Positions 34,032 through 42,546 of a stretch of 64,000 nucleotides of DNA are shown in pieces. The notes beneath the pieces are model-generated. The model ran no database searches. It was not told the DNA's origin and worked only from the letters and a program-made list of their open reading frames with translations. How positions within the stretch are numbered: position 1 is the first letter of the stretch; every line of letters starts with the position of its first letter. The position numbers and the translations under genes are program-made. Source of the DNA: Flavobacterium piscis (GTDB lineage: Bacteria > Bacteroidota > Bacteroidia > Flavobacteriales > Flavobacteriaceae); the NCBI RefSeq assembly GCF_001686925.1, contig NZ_LVEN01000046.1:310001-374000 (forward strand), given 5' to 3'.

Positions 34032-35048
34032 TTATTCTAAAACCGAATAATCGCCAATGCTGATACTGGTAAACTTACCATCATAAACAACATGATTTCC
34101 TATCATAGCATTGTCTAAGTTAGCATTTTTTATTTGAGAATAGGTTTGCACTAAACTATTTTTGATAGAACTATCAGTAACATGACATCCTTTTCCTAAA
34201 GAAACATTTGGTCCTACTGTTGCATTTTTTAGCACTACATTTTCGCCAATATAACAAGGAGGAATAATGGTTGAATTTTCTAACGTTACATCATAATCTA
34301 CCAGATGTTCACCATCGTTATGTAAAAAACCTAACATTCTTGAATTGGTTTCAACCGTAACATCTTTGTTTCCGCAATCCATCCATTCGTCAACGCTTCC
34401 GGTTTTAAAAACTTTTCCGTTGGCCATCATCGCTTTTATTCCGTCATTAATTTGATATTCTCCACCATTCTGTATATTATTATCCAAAACGCCCTGAAGT
34501 TCTTTTTTTAGATCTCCAACTTCTTTAAAATAGTAAATTCCGATAACGGCTAAATCGCTTACAAACTCTTTTGGCTTTTCAACCAATTCTATAATTTCGT
34601 TATTCTGATTCAGTTTTACAACACCAAAAGCTTCTGGCTGTTCTACTTGTTTTACCCAAATTACAGCATCTGCAGCAGGATCTAGTTCGAAATCTGCTCT
34701 GATTAAAGTATCCGCGTAAGCGATAACTGCAGGTCCCGATAAAGATTCTTTTGCACACATAATAGCATGACCGGTTCCTAATGCTAAATCCTGACGATAG
34801 ATAGATGCTTTTGCTCCTAAACTTCCAGCCAATTCTTCTAAACTTGCCACAAGATCATCTCCAAAAAAAGCAGGGTCTCCTAAAATAAAAGCCACTTCTT
34901 CAATAGGTTCTTTTAATATTTTAGCAATGTCTTCGACTAAACGATGCACAATAGATTTACCTGCAACAGGAATTAATGGTTTTGGAACAGTTAAAGTATG
35001 TGGCCTAAGTCTTGATCCTCGACCAGCCATTGGAACGATTATTTTCAT
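34032..35048 (-). CDS. Sugar-phosphate nucleotidyltransferase
   Basis: The 338-residue enzyme begins MKIIVPMAGRGSRLRPHT, the nucleotide-binding signature of NDP-sugar pyrophosphorylases, with PKPLIPVAGKSIV next. The core includes AYADTLI and VEKPKEFVSDLAVIGIYYF. The C-terminal part (about 255-330) is a left-handed beta-helix with hexapeptide-like turns (NSTIIPPCYIGENVVLKNATVGPNVSLG). It would make an NDP-sugar such as dTDP- or UDP-glucose; the base is not evident. It lies downstream of a minisatellite and upstream of the TPR gene. Confidence 0.88.
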   Translation of the reverse strand: MKIIVPMAGRGSRLRPHTLTVPKPLIPVAGKSIVHRLVEDIAKILKEPIEEVAFILGDPAFFGDDLVASLEELAGSLGAKASIYRQDLALGTGHAIMCAKESLSGPAVIAYADTLIRADFELDPAADAVIWVKQVEQPEAFGVVKLNQNNEIIELVEKPKEFVSDLAVIGIYYFKEVGDLKKELQGVLDNNIQNGGEYQINDGIKAMMANGKVFKTGSVDEWMDCGNKDVTVETNSRMLGFLHNDGEHLVDYDVTLENSTIIPPCYIGENVVLKNATVGPNVSLGKGCHVTDSSIKNSLVQTYSQIKNANLDNAMIGNHVVYDGKFTSISIGDYSVLE

Positions 35049-35167
35049 TATATCTTTATTTTTAATGGGAAGATTTATAAAAATCCTCTTAGTTTGGTTC
35101 TTAATTTTAACCGCAAAGGTTATTTGTTTTGTTTTAAAGTACAGAAACTGATTACTGTGACTAAAAA

Positions 35168-35643
35168 CTATTTAACCGCAAAGTTCGCAAAGGTTGTTCG
35201 CGAAGATCGCCAGGTTTATTCATTTCATTTTTTAAGATCGCAAAGTACAGAAACTGATTACTGTGACTGAAAACTGAAACTGAAAACTATTTAACCACAA
35301 AGTTCGCAAAAGGTTATTCGCAAAGTTCGCCAGGTTTATTCATTTCATTTTTTAAGATCGCAAAGTACAGAAACTAATTACTGTGACTAAAAACTGCGAC
35401 TGAAAACTATTTAACCGCAAAGTTCGCAAAGGTTATTCGCAAAGTTCGCCAGGTTTATTCATTTCATTTTTTAAGATCGCAAAGTACAGAAACTAATTAC
35501 TGTGACTAAAAACTGCAACTGAAAACTATTTAACCACAAAGTTCGCAAAAGGTTATTCGCGAAGATCGCCAGGTTTATTTATTTCATTTTTAAGGTCGCA
35601 AAGTACAGAAACTGATTACTGAAACTGAAAACTGCGACTAAAA
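35168..35643. repeat. Tandem array of four 119-120 bp units (minisatellite)
   Basis: Units begin with CTATTTAACC(A/G)CAAAG at 35168, 35287, 35407 and 35526 and run to the dut stop. Each contains TTCGCAAAGGTT, TTCGCCAGG, TTATTCATTTCATT and AAAGTACAGAAACT. A partial copy lies at about 35105-35167. Copies differ at only a few bases. The gap 35049-35643 (595 bases) holds no gene. Stops in all frames and high identity point to a recent non-coding expansion; it has no spacers and is not CRISPR. Confidence 0.92.
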
Positions 35644-36078
35644 CTACTTCACTCCAGTGCTTCCAAAACCGCCTTCGCCTCTTGATGTTTCAGAAAGTTC
35701 TGCAACTTCTATCCATTCTGCTCTTTCGTGTTTGGCAATAATTAATTGTGCGATTCGTTCTCCATTTTCGATTACGAATTCTTCATTAGATAAATTTACT
35801 AAAATTACACCTATTTCACCTCTATAATCGGCATCAACCGTTCCAGGAGAATTTAAAACTGTAACTCCTCTTTTTGCTGCTAATCCGCTTCTTGGTCGAA
35901 CTTGTGCTTCGTAACCAATTGGTAATTCAATAAAAAGACCCGTTTTTACAATGGTTCTTTCTAACGGTTTTAGTGTGATTGATTCTGTTAAATTGGCACG
36001 TAAATCCATTCCTGCCGAAGCAATTGTTTCGTAGTTTGGTAAAGCGTGCTGTGATTTATTGATAATTTGTATTTTCAT
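35644..36078 (-). CDS. dut: Deoxyuridine 5'-triphosphate nucleotidohydrolase
   Basis: The 144-residue trimeric-type dUTPase has all five motifs: AGMDLRANL, RSGLAAKRGV, NSPGTVDADYRGEIGVIL (with catalytic Asp), NGERIAQLI and RGEGGFGSTG at the C-terminus. It hydrolyses dUTP to dUMP, keeping uracil out of DNA and feeding thymidylate synthesis. It follows the flippase gene by 50 bases on the same strand. Downstream is the 119-120 bp repeat array. Confidence 0.97.
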   Translation of the reverse strand: MKIQIINKSQHALPNYETIASAGMDLRANLTESITLKPLERTIVKTGLFIELPIGYEAQVRPRSGLAAKRGVTVLNSPGTVDADYRGEIGVILVNLSNEEFVIENGERIAQLIIAKHERAEWIEVAELSETSRGEGGFGSTGVK

Positions 36079-36128
36079 TTTTTATTTTAAAATATTAAAA
36101 ATTGAATTGAATGTATTAAAACTCAATT

Positions 36129-37589
36129 CTACTTTCTATTCATAATTCCTTTGATCGTGTCTTTTTCGTTATGATAAACAAAATACATGAACGCTAATAA
36201 TAACGGAACTCCAATAAAATAATTTTCTCTAAATCCATAAAAAGAAATAGCCGAAAATACAATTGAAATTCCTAAGTAAGCTCCAATTTTGTTCATATCA
36301 TATGGTATTGGATAATATTTGTTTCCTAATACGTAGGAAATCAACATCATGCTTCCGTAAGCTGAAATCGTAGCAATTGCTGAACCGTAGTAGCTGTATT
36401 TTGGAATTAAAAAATAATTTAAAACCAATGTTACAATTGCTCCAACAATTGAGATATAAGCTCCAATTTTTGTTTTATCGGTCAATTTGTACCAAACCGA
36501 TAAGTTGTTGTAAATTCCTAAAAAGAAGTTTGCTAAAATAATTAAAGGCACGACTTTCATTGCTTCCCAATAGGATTTATTGTCTAATAAAAGATATTTT
36601 AAAACATCGGCAAAAACAATCACTCCTAATAATATTAAGGAACCCAGAATAACAAAATATTTTGTGATTACGGCGTAGGTTTGAGGTGCATTAGCATTTT
36701 TAGCATGACTAAAAAAGAAAGGTTCAATACCTAGTCTAAAAGCGGTTGCAAACAAAACCATAAACAAACCTAATTTATAACAGGCAGAATAGGCTCCAAC
36801 TTCAGATTTTGCTAAATTTTCAGGTAATAAATATCCTAAAAGAATTTTATCGAAATGTTCGTTAACCGCAAACGCCAATCCGGCAACCAAAATTGGTAAA
36901 CCGTATTTCATCATTTTTTTCCAAAGTACAGGATCGAATTTTCTGCCTAAAGAAAGATAATTTGGTGAAAGCACTATAAAAGTGGCTAAACTTGCTAATA
37001 GATTTGCGATAAAGATATACGCAATCTGGAAATTCTCTACATATAAATTGTCCCAAACAGAGTTAGGATTTGAAGCCGCAAGCTTAGGTAAGTACATTAA
37101 AAAGAATATATTCAGCAATAAATTGATGATTACATTTCCTATTTTAATTGCTGCATAAACCATTGGTCTTTGATTGGCTCTTAGTTTAGAAAATGGTATT
37201 AAAACCAAAGCATCGAGAACTAAAATCCAAACGGTATACGTAATATATTGTACATCGACTTCGGCAAGACTCGCTAATGTATTCCTAAAAATTAAAGCCG
37301 CAAATAGGAAAATAATCGAGGACCAAAATATTGATATTGTAGAAGTTGCTATTACATTTTTCTTATCATCCTCGGCACTATAGAATCTAAAAAATGCTGT
37401 TTCCATTCCGTAAGAAAGAACGACATTAAAGAAAACCATCCATGACAAAACGATCGAAACCTCCCCATATTCTGCAGTTGGTAAAATACCAGTATACAAT
37501 CTTACCAATAAAAAACTCAGCATTCTCGGCAATACCGTTGCTAGTCCGTAAATAGCAGTTTGTTTGAACAGATTTTTATATAATCCCAA
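36129..37589 (-). CDS. Polysaccharide biosynthesis flippase (Wzx/MOP family)
   Basis: The 486-residue protein has about twelve to fourteen membrane helices. The N-terminus LFKQTAIYGLATVLPRMLSF is typical of O-antigen flippases in the MOP superfamily (Polysacc_synt). It should flip undecaprenyl-linked oligosaccharides across the inner membrane. A TATTTTTG box lies 26 bases upstream, so it starts the operon that continues to dut. The exact glycan is unknown; the sugar nucleotidyltransferase further down the operon would fit. Confidence 0.9.
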   Translation of the reverse strand: MGLYKNLFKQTAIYGLATVLPRMLSFLLVRLYTGILPTAEYGEVSIVLSWMVFFNVVLSYGMETAFFRFYSAEDDKKNVIATSTISIFWSSIIFLFAALIFRNTLASLAEVDVQYITYTVWILVLDALVLIPFSKLRANQRPMVYAAIKIGNVIINLLLNIFFLMYLPKLAASNPNSVWDNLYVENFQIAYIFIANLLASLATFIVLSPNYLSLGRKFDPVLWKKMMKYGLPILVAGLAFAVNEHFDKILLGYLLPENLAKSEVGAYSACYKLGLFMVLFATAFRLGIEPFFFSHAKNANAPQTYAVITKYFVILGSLILLGVIVFADVLKYLLLDNKSYWEAMKVVPLIILANFFLGIYNNLSVWYKLTDKTKIGAYISIVGAIVTLVLNYFLIPKYSYYGSAIATISAYGSMMLISYVLGNKYYPIPYDMNKIGAYLGISIVFSAISFYGFRENYFIGVPLLLAFMYFVYHNEKDTIKGIMNRK

Positions 37590-37614
37590 AATAATTTTAT
37601 AATAAAGTTTGTAA

Positions 37615-37622
37615 CAAAAATA
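37615..37622 (-). promoter_or_regulatory. Bacteroidota -7 promoter box TATTTTTG for the flippase-dut operon
   Basis: The minus strand reads TATTTTTG 26 bases before the flippase ATG. No other gene lies between this box and the acetyltransferase gene, so it probably drives the run 37589 to 30528. Confidence 0.5.
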
Positions 37623-37681
37623 ACCAATTCTTTGGTTTATTATTGCTTTTACAGGTTCAATAAAAAAATTGACCTATTATT

Positions 37682-38128
37682 TTATTGTGTTAATTTTTTT
37701 TCGTCTAAAATTTTAACAAAATGAAAACCTTTTGGTCCGTAACCCTGATTGTAATAAAAGCGATGAGCAGCAAAATTTCCCGTAAAAGCATCTAACACGA
37801 TACTGCTGCATTCTAAATTTATAGCCTTCTGTTCTACATAGTCTGTCAGTAATTTTCCAATTCCTTTAGACCGATGCTCCGGATTTACAACAAAATTATC
37901 TATTTCGAGATATTTGCCAGTCCACAATTTGGTTGCTGACCAACAACCGGTAATTCCAACACAAATATCTTTATCAAAAACTGCAATCTGAATATAATTG
38001 TGAGGTACCATTTCAGAAAGGTAAGCTTCATATTTTTCAATCGATAAATTAGGATAAAGAAATCGCATGGTTGCTATCTGATCCAACATTTCATCTATCG
38101 TAGTAAGCTCTTTTATTTGTACTTTCAT
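37682..38128 (-). CDS. GNAT family N-acetyltransferase
   Basis: The 148-residue enzyme has the GNAT fold with the acetyl-CoA binding motif NPEHRSKGIGKLLTDYVEQKA (motif A) and a C-terminal FYYNQGYGPKGFHFVK (motif B). It transfers an acetyl group from acetyl-CoA to an amine; the substrate is not evident. It has its own TATTTTTG box upstream and a 500-base non-coding gap beyond that. The gap downstream, before the flippase operon's promoter, is short. Confidence 0.88.
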   Translation of the reverse strand: MKVQIKELTTIDEMLDQIATMRFLYPNLSIEKYEAYLSEMVPHNYIQIAVFDKDICVGITGCWSATKLWTGKYLEIDNFVVNPEHRSKGIGKLLTDYVEQKAINLECSSIVLDAFTGNFAAHRFYYNQGYGPKGFHFVKILDEKKLTQ

Positions 38129-38147
38129 TGTAATAAAAAATAGATAT

Positions 38148-38155
38148 CAAAAATA
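38148..38155 (-). promoter_or_regulatory. Bacteroidota -7 promoter box TATTTTTG for the acetyltransferase gene
   Basis: The minus strand reads TATTTTTG, 20 bases before the ATG at 38128. Confidence 0.5.
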
Positions 38156-38260
38156 CTTTATTTTTTTTAATTGCCCCGTTTTTAAGTGTTTCTTAACTCC
38201 GTATGTGAAATCTATAATAAAGATTAAAAATTATATAAATTTCTACAAGTACTTCTATAT

Positions 38261-38268
38261 TAACTTTG
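38261..38268 (+). promoter_or_regulatory. Bacteroidota -7 promoter box TAACTTTG in a non-coding gap
   Basis: TAACTTTG matches TAnnTTTG and points rightward into a gap without a clear gene. The plus-strand terminator at 38578 would close the transcription unit. I see no good -33 TTG at the usual distance, which weakens the call. Confidence 0.5.
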
Positions 38269-38318
38269 TATCAAAGGAATGAGCAAAGCTAAAATACAAC
38301 CTTTCAAAAAAAAGCAAA

Positions 38319-38453
38319 GCATTGGGACTAATAAAGCTAGTTTGTTCCCACAAAAGACAAAGCAAAAGGGATTGATTCTGCTGATATGTAACCCTTAAAA
38401 AAACAGAGCATTGGGACCGATAAAGCTAGTTTGTTCCCACGAAAGACAAAGCA
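38319..38453 (+). repeat. Tandem duplication (46-bp core, 89-bp period)
   Basis: Copies at 38319-38364 and 38408-38453 share GCATTGGGAC and TAAAGCTAGTTTGTTCCCAC and differ at three of 46 bases. Weaker similarity continues on both sides, so the duplicated unit is probably the whole 89-base period. In each copy TGGGAC and GTTCCCA can pair as a small stem. Confidence 0.85.
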
Positions 38454-38577
38454 CCGCAGAGTGATAAATCTGCCGATAATTTTATAAAATGGTAACTGAT
38501 TCTCGGTTTTGAATGAATTGAGAATCACCATTTTATAAGTTCTTCATCACGAAAAACTAAACTACTATATATAAAGC

Positions 38578-38611
38578 AAAAAGAGCCGACAATTACTTGT
38601 CGGCTCTTTTT
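38578..38611. terminator. Bidirectional intrinsic terminator at the end of the atp operon
   Basis: A perfect 15-bp stem (AAAAAGAGCCGACAA with its complement) and loop TTAC end in T-runs on both strands. It terminates atpG transcription from the right and the candidate RNA from the left. Confidence 0.93.
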
Positions 38612-38628
38612 TGTATGTCTTGAATAAA

Positions 38629-39489
38629 TTATCCGTTCAAAGCTTCTGCTCCACCAACGATCTCAAGGATTTCGTTTGTAATAGATGCCTGACGTGCTTT
38701 ATTGTAAGTCAATTTCAATTGGTTTCTTAATTCAGTTGCGTTGTCAGTTGCTTTGTGCATTGCTGTCATACGCGCTCCGTGTTCTGAAGCAAATGAATCA
38801 CGAATACCTTTGTATAGCTGCGTTTTTAATGATTTAGGAATCAATGTTAACACAATTTCTTCTTTTGAAGGTTCAAAAATATAATCTCCTGTAGAAGCCG
38901 GTACATCAGATTTAATTGGTGCCAACGGTAAAAATTGTTCTGTTTGAACGATTTGTGTCGCAGCATTTTTAAACTGATTGTAAATCAATTCGATTCTGTC
39001 GTATTCTCCAGATAAAAATTTCTGAGTTAAGTTATCAGCAATTCCGGCAACATTTTCAAAAGTTAAATGATCGAAAATTGCATTATGGTGACCGTGAACT
39101 TTATGAGATTTACTTAATACATCATTTCCTTTTTTACCAATAGGAAAAACATCAACTTGTTTTCCGGCATAAAAAGCAGAACGATTTTTAACCTCTTTAA
39201 TAATATTTGAATTGAATGCACCACATAAACCTCTGTTTGAAGTTATAGCTACTAGCAATACTTTTTTTACTTCACGTTGTGTTGTATAATCTCCTCCAAC
39301 TTCACCATCAAGTGTAGCAGAAAGGTTTTGCAACAACTCCGTTAATTTCTCGGCATAAGGGCGCATTGCAGTGATTGCATCTTGTGCTTTCTTAAGCTTT
39401 GCAGCAGAAACCATTTTCATTGCCGATGTAATTTGCATCGTCGATGAAACGGAAGTAATTCTATTACGGATTTCCTTTAAATTTGCCAT
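38629..39489 (-). CDS. atpG: F-type ATP synthase subunit gamma
   Basis: The 286-residue protein has the gamma signatures: N-terminal NLKEIRNRITSVSSTMQITSAMKMVSAAKLKKAQ, the central TSNRGLCGAFNSNIIKEV, and C-terminal NATELRNQLKLTYNKARQASIT. It forms the rotating shaft between the F1 head and the c-ring. It is the last gene of this atp operon; a 17-bp hairpin separates it from atpA upstream and a terminator follows its stop. Confidence 0.97.
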   Translation of the reverse strand: MANLKEIRNRITSVSSTMQITSAMKMVSAAKLKKAQDAITAMRPYAEKLTELLQNLSATLDGEVGGDYTTQREVKKVLLVAITSNRGLCGAFNSNIIKEVKNRSAFYAGKQVDVFPIGKKGNDVLSKSHKVHGHHNAIFDHLTFENVAGIADNLTQKFLSGEYDRIELIYNQFKNAATQIVQTEQFLPLAPIKSDVPASTGDYIFEPSKEEIVLTLIPKSLKTQLYKGIRDSFASEHGARMTAMHKATDNATELRNQLKLTYNKARQASITNEILEIVGGAEALNG

Positions 39490-39515
39490 TAATTTTATGT
39501 TTATTGTTTGTTGCT

Positions 39516-39556
39516 TTTAGTTTATTGTTGGGCGAACCACCCAACAATAAACTAAA
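39516..39556. promoter_or_regulatory. 17-bp perfect hairpin between atpA and atpG
   Basis: TTTAGTTTATTGTTGGG (39516-39532) pairs fully with 39540-39556 across a seven-base loop. On the atp mRNA it lies after the atpA stop and before the atpG start. It could slow read-through or protect the 3' end of atpA, matching the 3:1 alpha:gamma need; an inserted dispersed repeat is the alternative. Confidence 0.7.
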
Positions 39557-39572
39557 AACTATAAACTAATAT

Positions 39573-41150
39573 TTAGATATATTTTGCTGAAATTTCTTTT
39601 GCTGCTTTTTCGATAACATCAGTAATGTTGTCATCAAGTTTACCAGCTTTCAAAGCGTTAAGCGTATCTTTATGTTTACTGTTTAAGTAAGCTAAGAAAT
39701 CAGCTTCAAACTCTTTTACTTTATTTACAGGAACGTTTCTTAATAAGTTTTTAGAACCTGCATAAATAATAGCAACTTGGTTTTCTACAGTATAAGGATC
39801 ATTTAAACCTTGTTTCAAGATTTCAACGTTTCTTTTACCTTTTTCAATTACGTTTAAAGTAACTGAATCCAAGTCAGAACCAAATTTAGCGAAAGCTTCT
39901 AATTCACGGAATTGAGCCTGGTCTAATTTTAAAGTTCCTGAAACTTTTTTCATTGATTTAATCTGAGCATTACCTCCAACACGAGATACAGAAATACCTA
40001 CGTTGATCGCTGGACGAACTCCAGAGTTGAACAAATCTCCATCAAGGAAAATCTGACCATCAGTAATCGAAATTACGTTTGTTGGGATATATGCAGAAAC
40101 GTCACCAGCCTGAGTTTCGATAATTGGCAATGCAGTTAATGAACCACCACCTTTTACGATAGACTTGATAGAATCTGGTAAATCATTCATGTTTTTAGCA
40201 ATTCCGTCATCAGCAATTACTTTACAAGCACGCTCTAATAAACGAGAGTGTAAGTAGAAAACGTCTCCAGGATATGCCTCACGTCCCGGTGGTCTTCTTA
40301 ATAAAAGAGAAACCTCACGGTAAGCAACAGCTTGTTTAGATAAATCATCATACACAATAAGTGCAGGACGACCTGAATCTCTAAAGTACTCTCCAATTGC
40401 AGCACCTGCGAAAGGAGCATAAACTTGCATTGGAGCTGGATCAGAAGCGTTAGCTGCAACAATAACTGTATAAGCCATTGCACCTTTTTCTTCTAACATT
40501 TTAGCGATTCCTGCTACAGTTGAAGCTTTTTGCCCAATTGCAACATATATACAGAATACAGGTTTTCCTGCATCGTAAAATTCTTTTTGATTTAAGATTG
40601 TATCGATACAAACAGTTGATTTACCTGTTTGACGGTCACCAATAACAAGCTCACGTTGTCCACGACCAACCGGGATCATAGCATCTACTGCTTTTACTCC
40701 TGTTTGTAATGGCTCAGTAACTGGCTGACGGAAGATAACTCCAGGAGCTTTTCTTTCTAAAGGCATCTCGTATAAGTCTCCACCAATTGGTCCTTTTCCA
40801 TCAATTGGAAAACCAAGAGTGTTTACTACACGTCCTACCATTTGCTCACCTACTTTAAGAGAAGCGATACGTTGTGTTCTTTTTGCTGTTGATCCTTCTT
40901 TGATTCCAGTTGATGGTCCTAAAAGTACCACTCCAACATTGTCTTCTTCAAGGTTCAATACAATAGCTTCAAGTCCGTTGTCAAATTCAACTAACTCACC
41001 ATATTGTACATTCGATAGCCCGTAAATACGAGCAATACCATCTCCAACTTGAAGTACTGTTCCTACTTCTTCTAGCGTAGCACCAGATTCAAAACCTTCT
41101 ACTTGCTTTCTTAATATTGCTGAAATTTCAGCAGGTTTGATTTCCGCCAT
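39573..41150 (-). CDS. atpA: F-type ATP synthase subunit alpha
   Basis: The 525-residue protein has Walker A GDRQTGKST at 171-179, the arginine-finger region SVSRVGGNAQIKSMKKVSG, ALIVYDDLSKQA and RRPPGREAYPGDVFYLHSRLLER. With beta it makes the catalytic head of F1. It lies between atpH and atpG. The 84-base gap to atpG holds the hairpin. Subunit beta (atpD) and epsilon (atpC) are not in the window, as is common in Bacteroidota where they form a separate operon. Confidence 0.98.
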   Translation of the reverse strand: MAEIKPAEISAILRKQVEGFESGATLEEVGTVLQVGDGIARIYGLSNVQYGELVEFDNGLEAIVLNLEEDNVGVVLLGPSTGIKEGSTAKRTQRIASLKVGEQMVGRVVNTLGFPIDGKGPIGGDLYEMPLERKAPGVIFRQPVTEPLQTGVKAVDAMIPVGRGQRELVIGDRQTGKSTVCIDTILNQKEFYDAGKPVFCIYVAIGQKASTVAGIAKMLEEKGAMAYTVIVAANASDPAPMQVYAPFAGAAIGEYFRDSGRPALIVYDDLSKQAVAYREVSLLLRRPPGREAYPGDVFYLHSRLLERACKVIADDGIAKNMNDLPDSIKSIVKGGGSLTALPIIETQAGDVSAYIPTNVISITDGQIFLDGDLFNSGVRPAINVGISVSRVGGNAQIKSMKKVSGTLKLDQAQFRELEAFAKFGSDLDSVTLNVIEKGKRNVEILKQGLNDPYTVENQVAIIYAGSKNLLRNVPVNKVKEFEADFLAYLNSKHKDTLNALKAGKLDDNITDVIEKAAKEISAKYI

Positions 41151-41188
41151 CTTAATTTATAATTTAGACACTTTTATGTGTAATAAAA

Positions 41189-41722
41189 CTAATTACTTAA
41201 CTCTCTTTTTAATACCTGCAATCTGTTTGCAACAGAAGCATTGTATTGTTGATCACCTATTCTTAAAATAAATCCCCCAATAATTGATGGATCTACGATA
41301 TTTTCTATTGTTACTTTTTTATCTGACAGTGTAGCTACTTTTGCTAAAACTTTAGCTTCTAAAGCTTCATCCATAGGAATTGCTGTTGTAACTTTTGCTA
41401 CTTCAACTCCATTACCTTCATCAAATAATTTTTTATATTCTAAAGCAATTGCTTCCAGAATTTCAAATCTTTTATTTTCAAATAATAAATGAAACAAACC
41501 TTTGGTTACTCCATTTACATCTGCAAAAACTTCTGTAAGAGCACTTTCTTTAACTTCAACTTTTGTAGTTGGGTTTTGAATAAATGTACTCAATTCCAGA
41601 TTTGTATCAATTGCTGTTGCAATCGACTTCATATCGTTATTGACAGCTTCGGCAACACCTTTAGAGTTTGCTAAGTCTAGAATTGCTTTTGCATAACGAA
41701 TTGCTGCTCTTGTACTTGCCAT
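41189..41722 (-). CDS. atpH: F-type ATP synthase subunit delta
   Basis: The 177-residue protein starts MASTRAAIRYAKAILDLANSK, the OSCP/delta N-terminal helix, and ends with IGGFILRIGDQQYNASVANRLQVLKREL, the conserved C-terminal motif. It links the peripheral stalk to the top of F1. It overlaps nothing but starts five bases after atpF. Confidence 0.96.
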   Translation of the reverse strand: MASTRAAIRYAKAILDLANSKGVAEAVNNDMKSIATAIDTNLELSTFIQNPTTKVEVKESALTEVFADVNGVTKGLFHLLFENKRFEILEAIALEYKKLFDEGNGVEVAKVTTAIPMDEALEAKVLAKVATLSDKKVTIENIVDPSIIGGFILRIGDQQYNASVANRLQVLKRELSN

Positions 41723-41726
41723 AATC

Positions 41727-42227
41727 TTAGTTTAACTTTACGTCACCTAACATTTTCTCAACTAATTTAGTTTGAGATTCTTTGTTAGATAGTTCTTCTT
41801 TCAACAATTTTTCAGCAATGCTTAATGATAAAGTCGAAACTTGTAATTTCAATTCAGCCATAGCAGCATTTTTTTCACTTTCGATAGCCGCTTTCGCCTG
41901 AGCGATCATTTTTTGACCAGCTTCTTGTGCTTCGTTTTTAGAATCAGCAATCATTTTCTCTTTCATTTCACGAGCTTCTTTAAGCATCGCGTCACGTTCT
42001 GCACGAGCTTCATTCAAAATTCTTTGATTGTCAGCTTGCAAATTTTTCATTTCTCTCTTTGCATTTTCAGCAGAAAGTAATGCATTTTTAATACCTTCTT
42101 CTCTTGCGGTGATAGATTCCATAATTGGTTTCCAGGCAAATTTTACTAAAAGTAAAATTAAAACCAACAAGATTAAAGCTTGCCAAAAGAATAAACCGAA
42201 TGAAAAATCGTTAATTAACTTATCCAT
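41727..42227 (-). CDS. atpF: F-type ATP synthase subunit b
   Basis: The 166-residue protein has one membrane helix (about 9-29, LFFWQALILLVLILLLVKFAW) followed by a long charged coiled coil (about 35-160), the layout of subunit b. It forms the peripheral stalk. It lies between atpE and atpH. Confidence 0.97.
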   Translation of the reverse strand: MDKLINDFSFGLFFWQALILLVLILLLVKFAWKPIMESITAREEGIKNALLSAENAKREMKNLQADNQRILNEARAERDAMLKEAREMKEKMIADSKNEAQEAGQKMIAQAKAAIESEKNAAMAELKLQVSTLSLSIAEKLLKEELSNKESQTKLVEKMLGDVKLN

Positions 42228-42316
42228 TTTATAACTATATTAAATATTTAATTTCTTTTTTTAAAAGTAACAACACCTTTAACCAACCGTTAAAGATGTT
42301 GTTAGTTCTTTCTTTA

Positions 42317-42514
42317 TTATTTTCCTAAGATTAAAGCAGCAAATGCTAAACCTTCTAATAAAGCCGCGATAATAATCATCGCAGTTTGAATTTTACCAGC
42401 AGCTTCTGGCTGACGAGCAATAGCGTCCATAGCAGATCCACCGATTTTACCTAAACCTAAACCTGCTCCGATTACTACTAATCCAGCACCTACTAAAGTT
42501 GGAATTGTTCCCAT
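42317..42514 (-). CDS. atpE: F-type ATP synthase subunit c
   Basis: The 65-residue hairpin protein has two helices joined by the polar loop RQPEAAGK. The ion-binding carboxylate is Glu54 in ALLEGLAFAA. The first helix GAGLGLGKIGGSA lacks the Gln used in Na+-type rings and a Gly follows Glu54, so the ring is most likely proton-driven. Confidence 0.97.
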   Translation of the reverse strand: MGTIPTLVGAGLVVIGAGLGLGKIGGSAMDAIARQPEAAGKIQTAMIIIAALLEGLAFAALILGK

Positions 42515-42546
42515 AACTATTTATATATATAAAATTAAACTTCTAA

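Larger units (their letters stand above)
38276..38613 (+). ncRNA. Candidate non-coding RNA with an internal duplication
   Basis: The gap 38129-38628 (500 bases) lacks a normal gene, but has a promoter word at 38261, a tandem duplication (46-base core at 38319 and 38408), a long hairpin at 38482-38538 (12-bp plus 7-bp stems) and a strong terminator at 38578-38611. This is how an independent small RNA of about 335 bases would look. An alternative is a tiny peptide: ATG 38279 opens 39 codons that include QSIGTNKASLFPQKTK; the second copy encodes QSIGTDKASLFPRKTK in another frame without a start. I know of no matching family. Confidence 0.45.

Noticed and set aside
35168..35643. Possible CRISPR array
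   Set aside because: Units are 119-120 bp and continuous, with no unique spacers and no cas genes nearby. It is a minisatellite.
38337..38531. 64-codon minus-strand ORF in the gap before atpG
   Set aside because: It crosses both the duplicated unit and the hairpin, has no promoter, and its composition is not protein-like.
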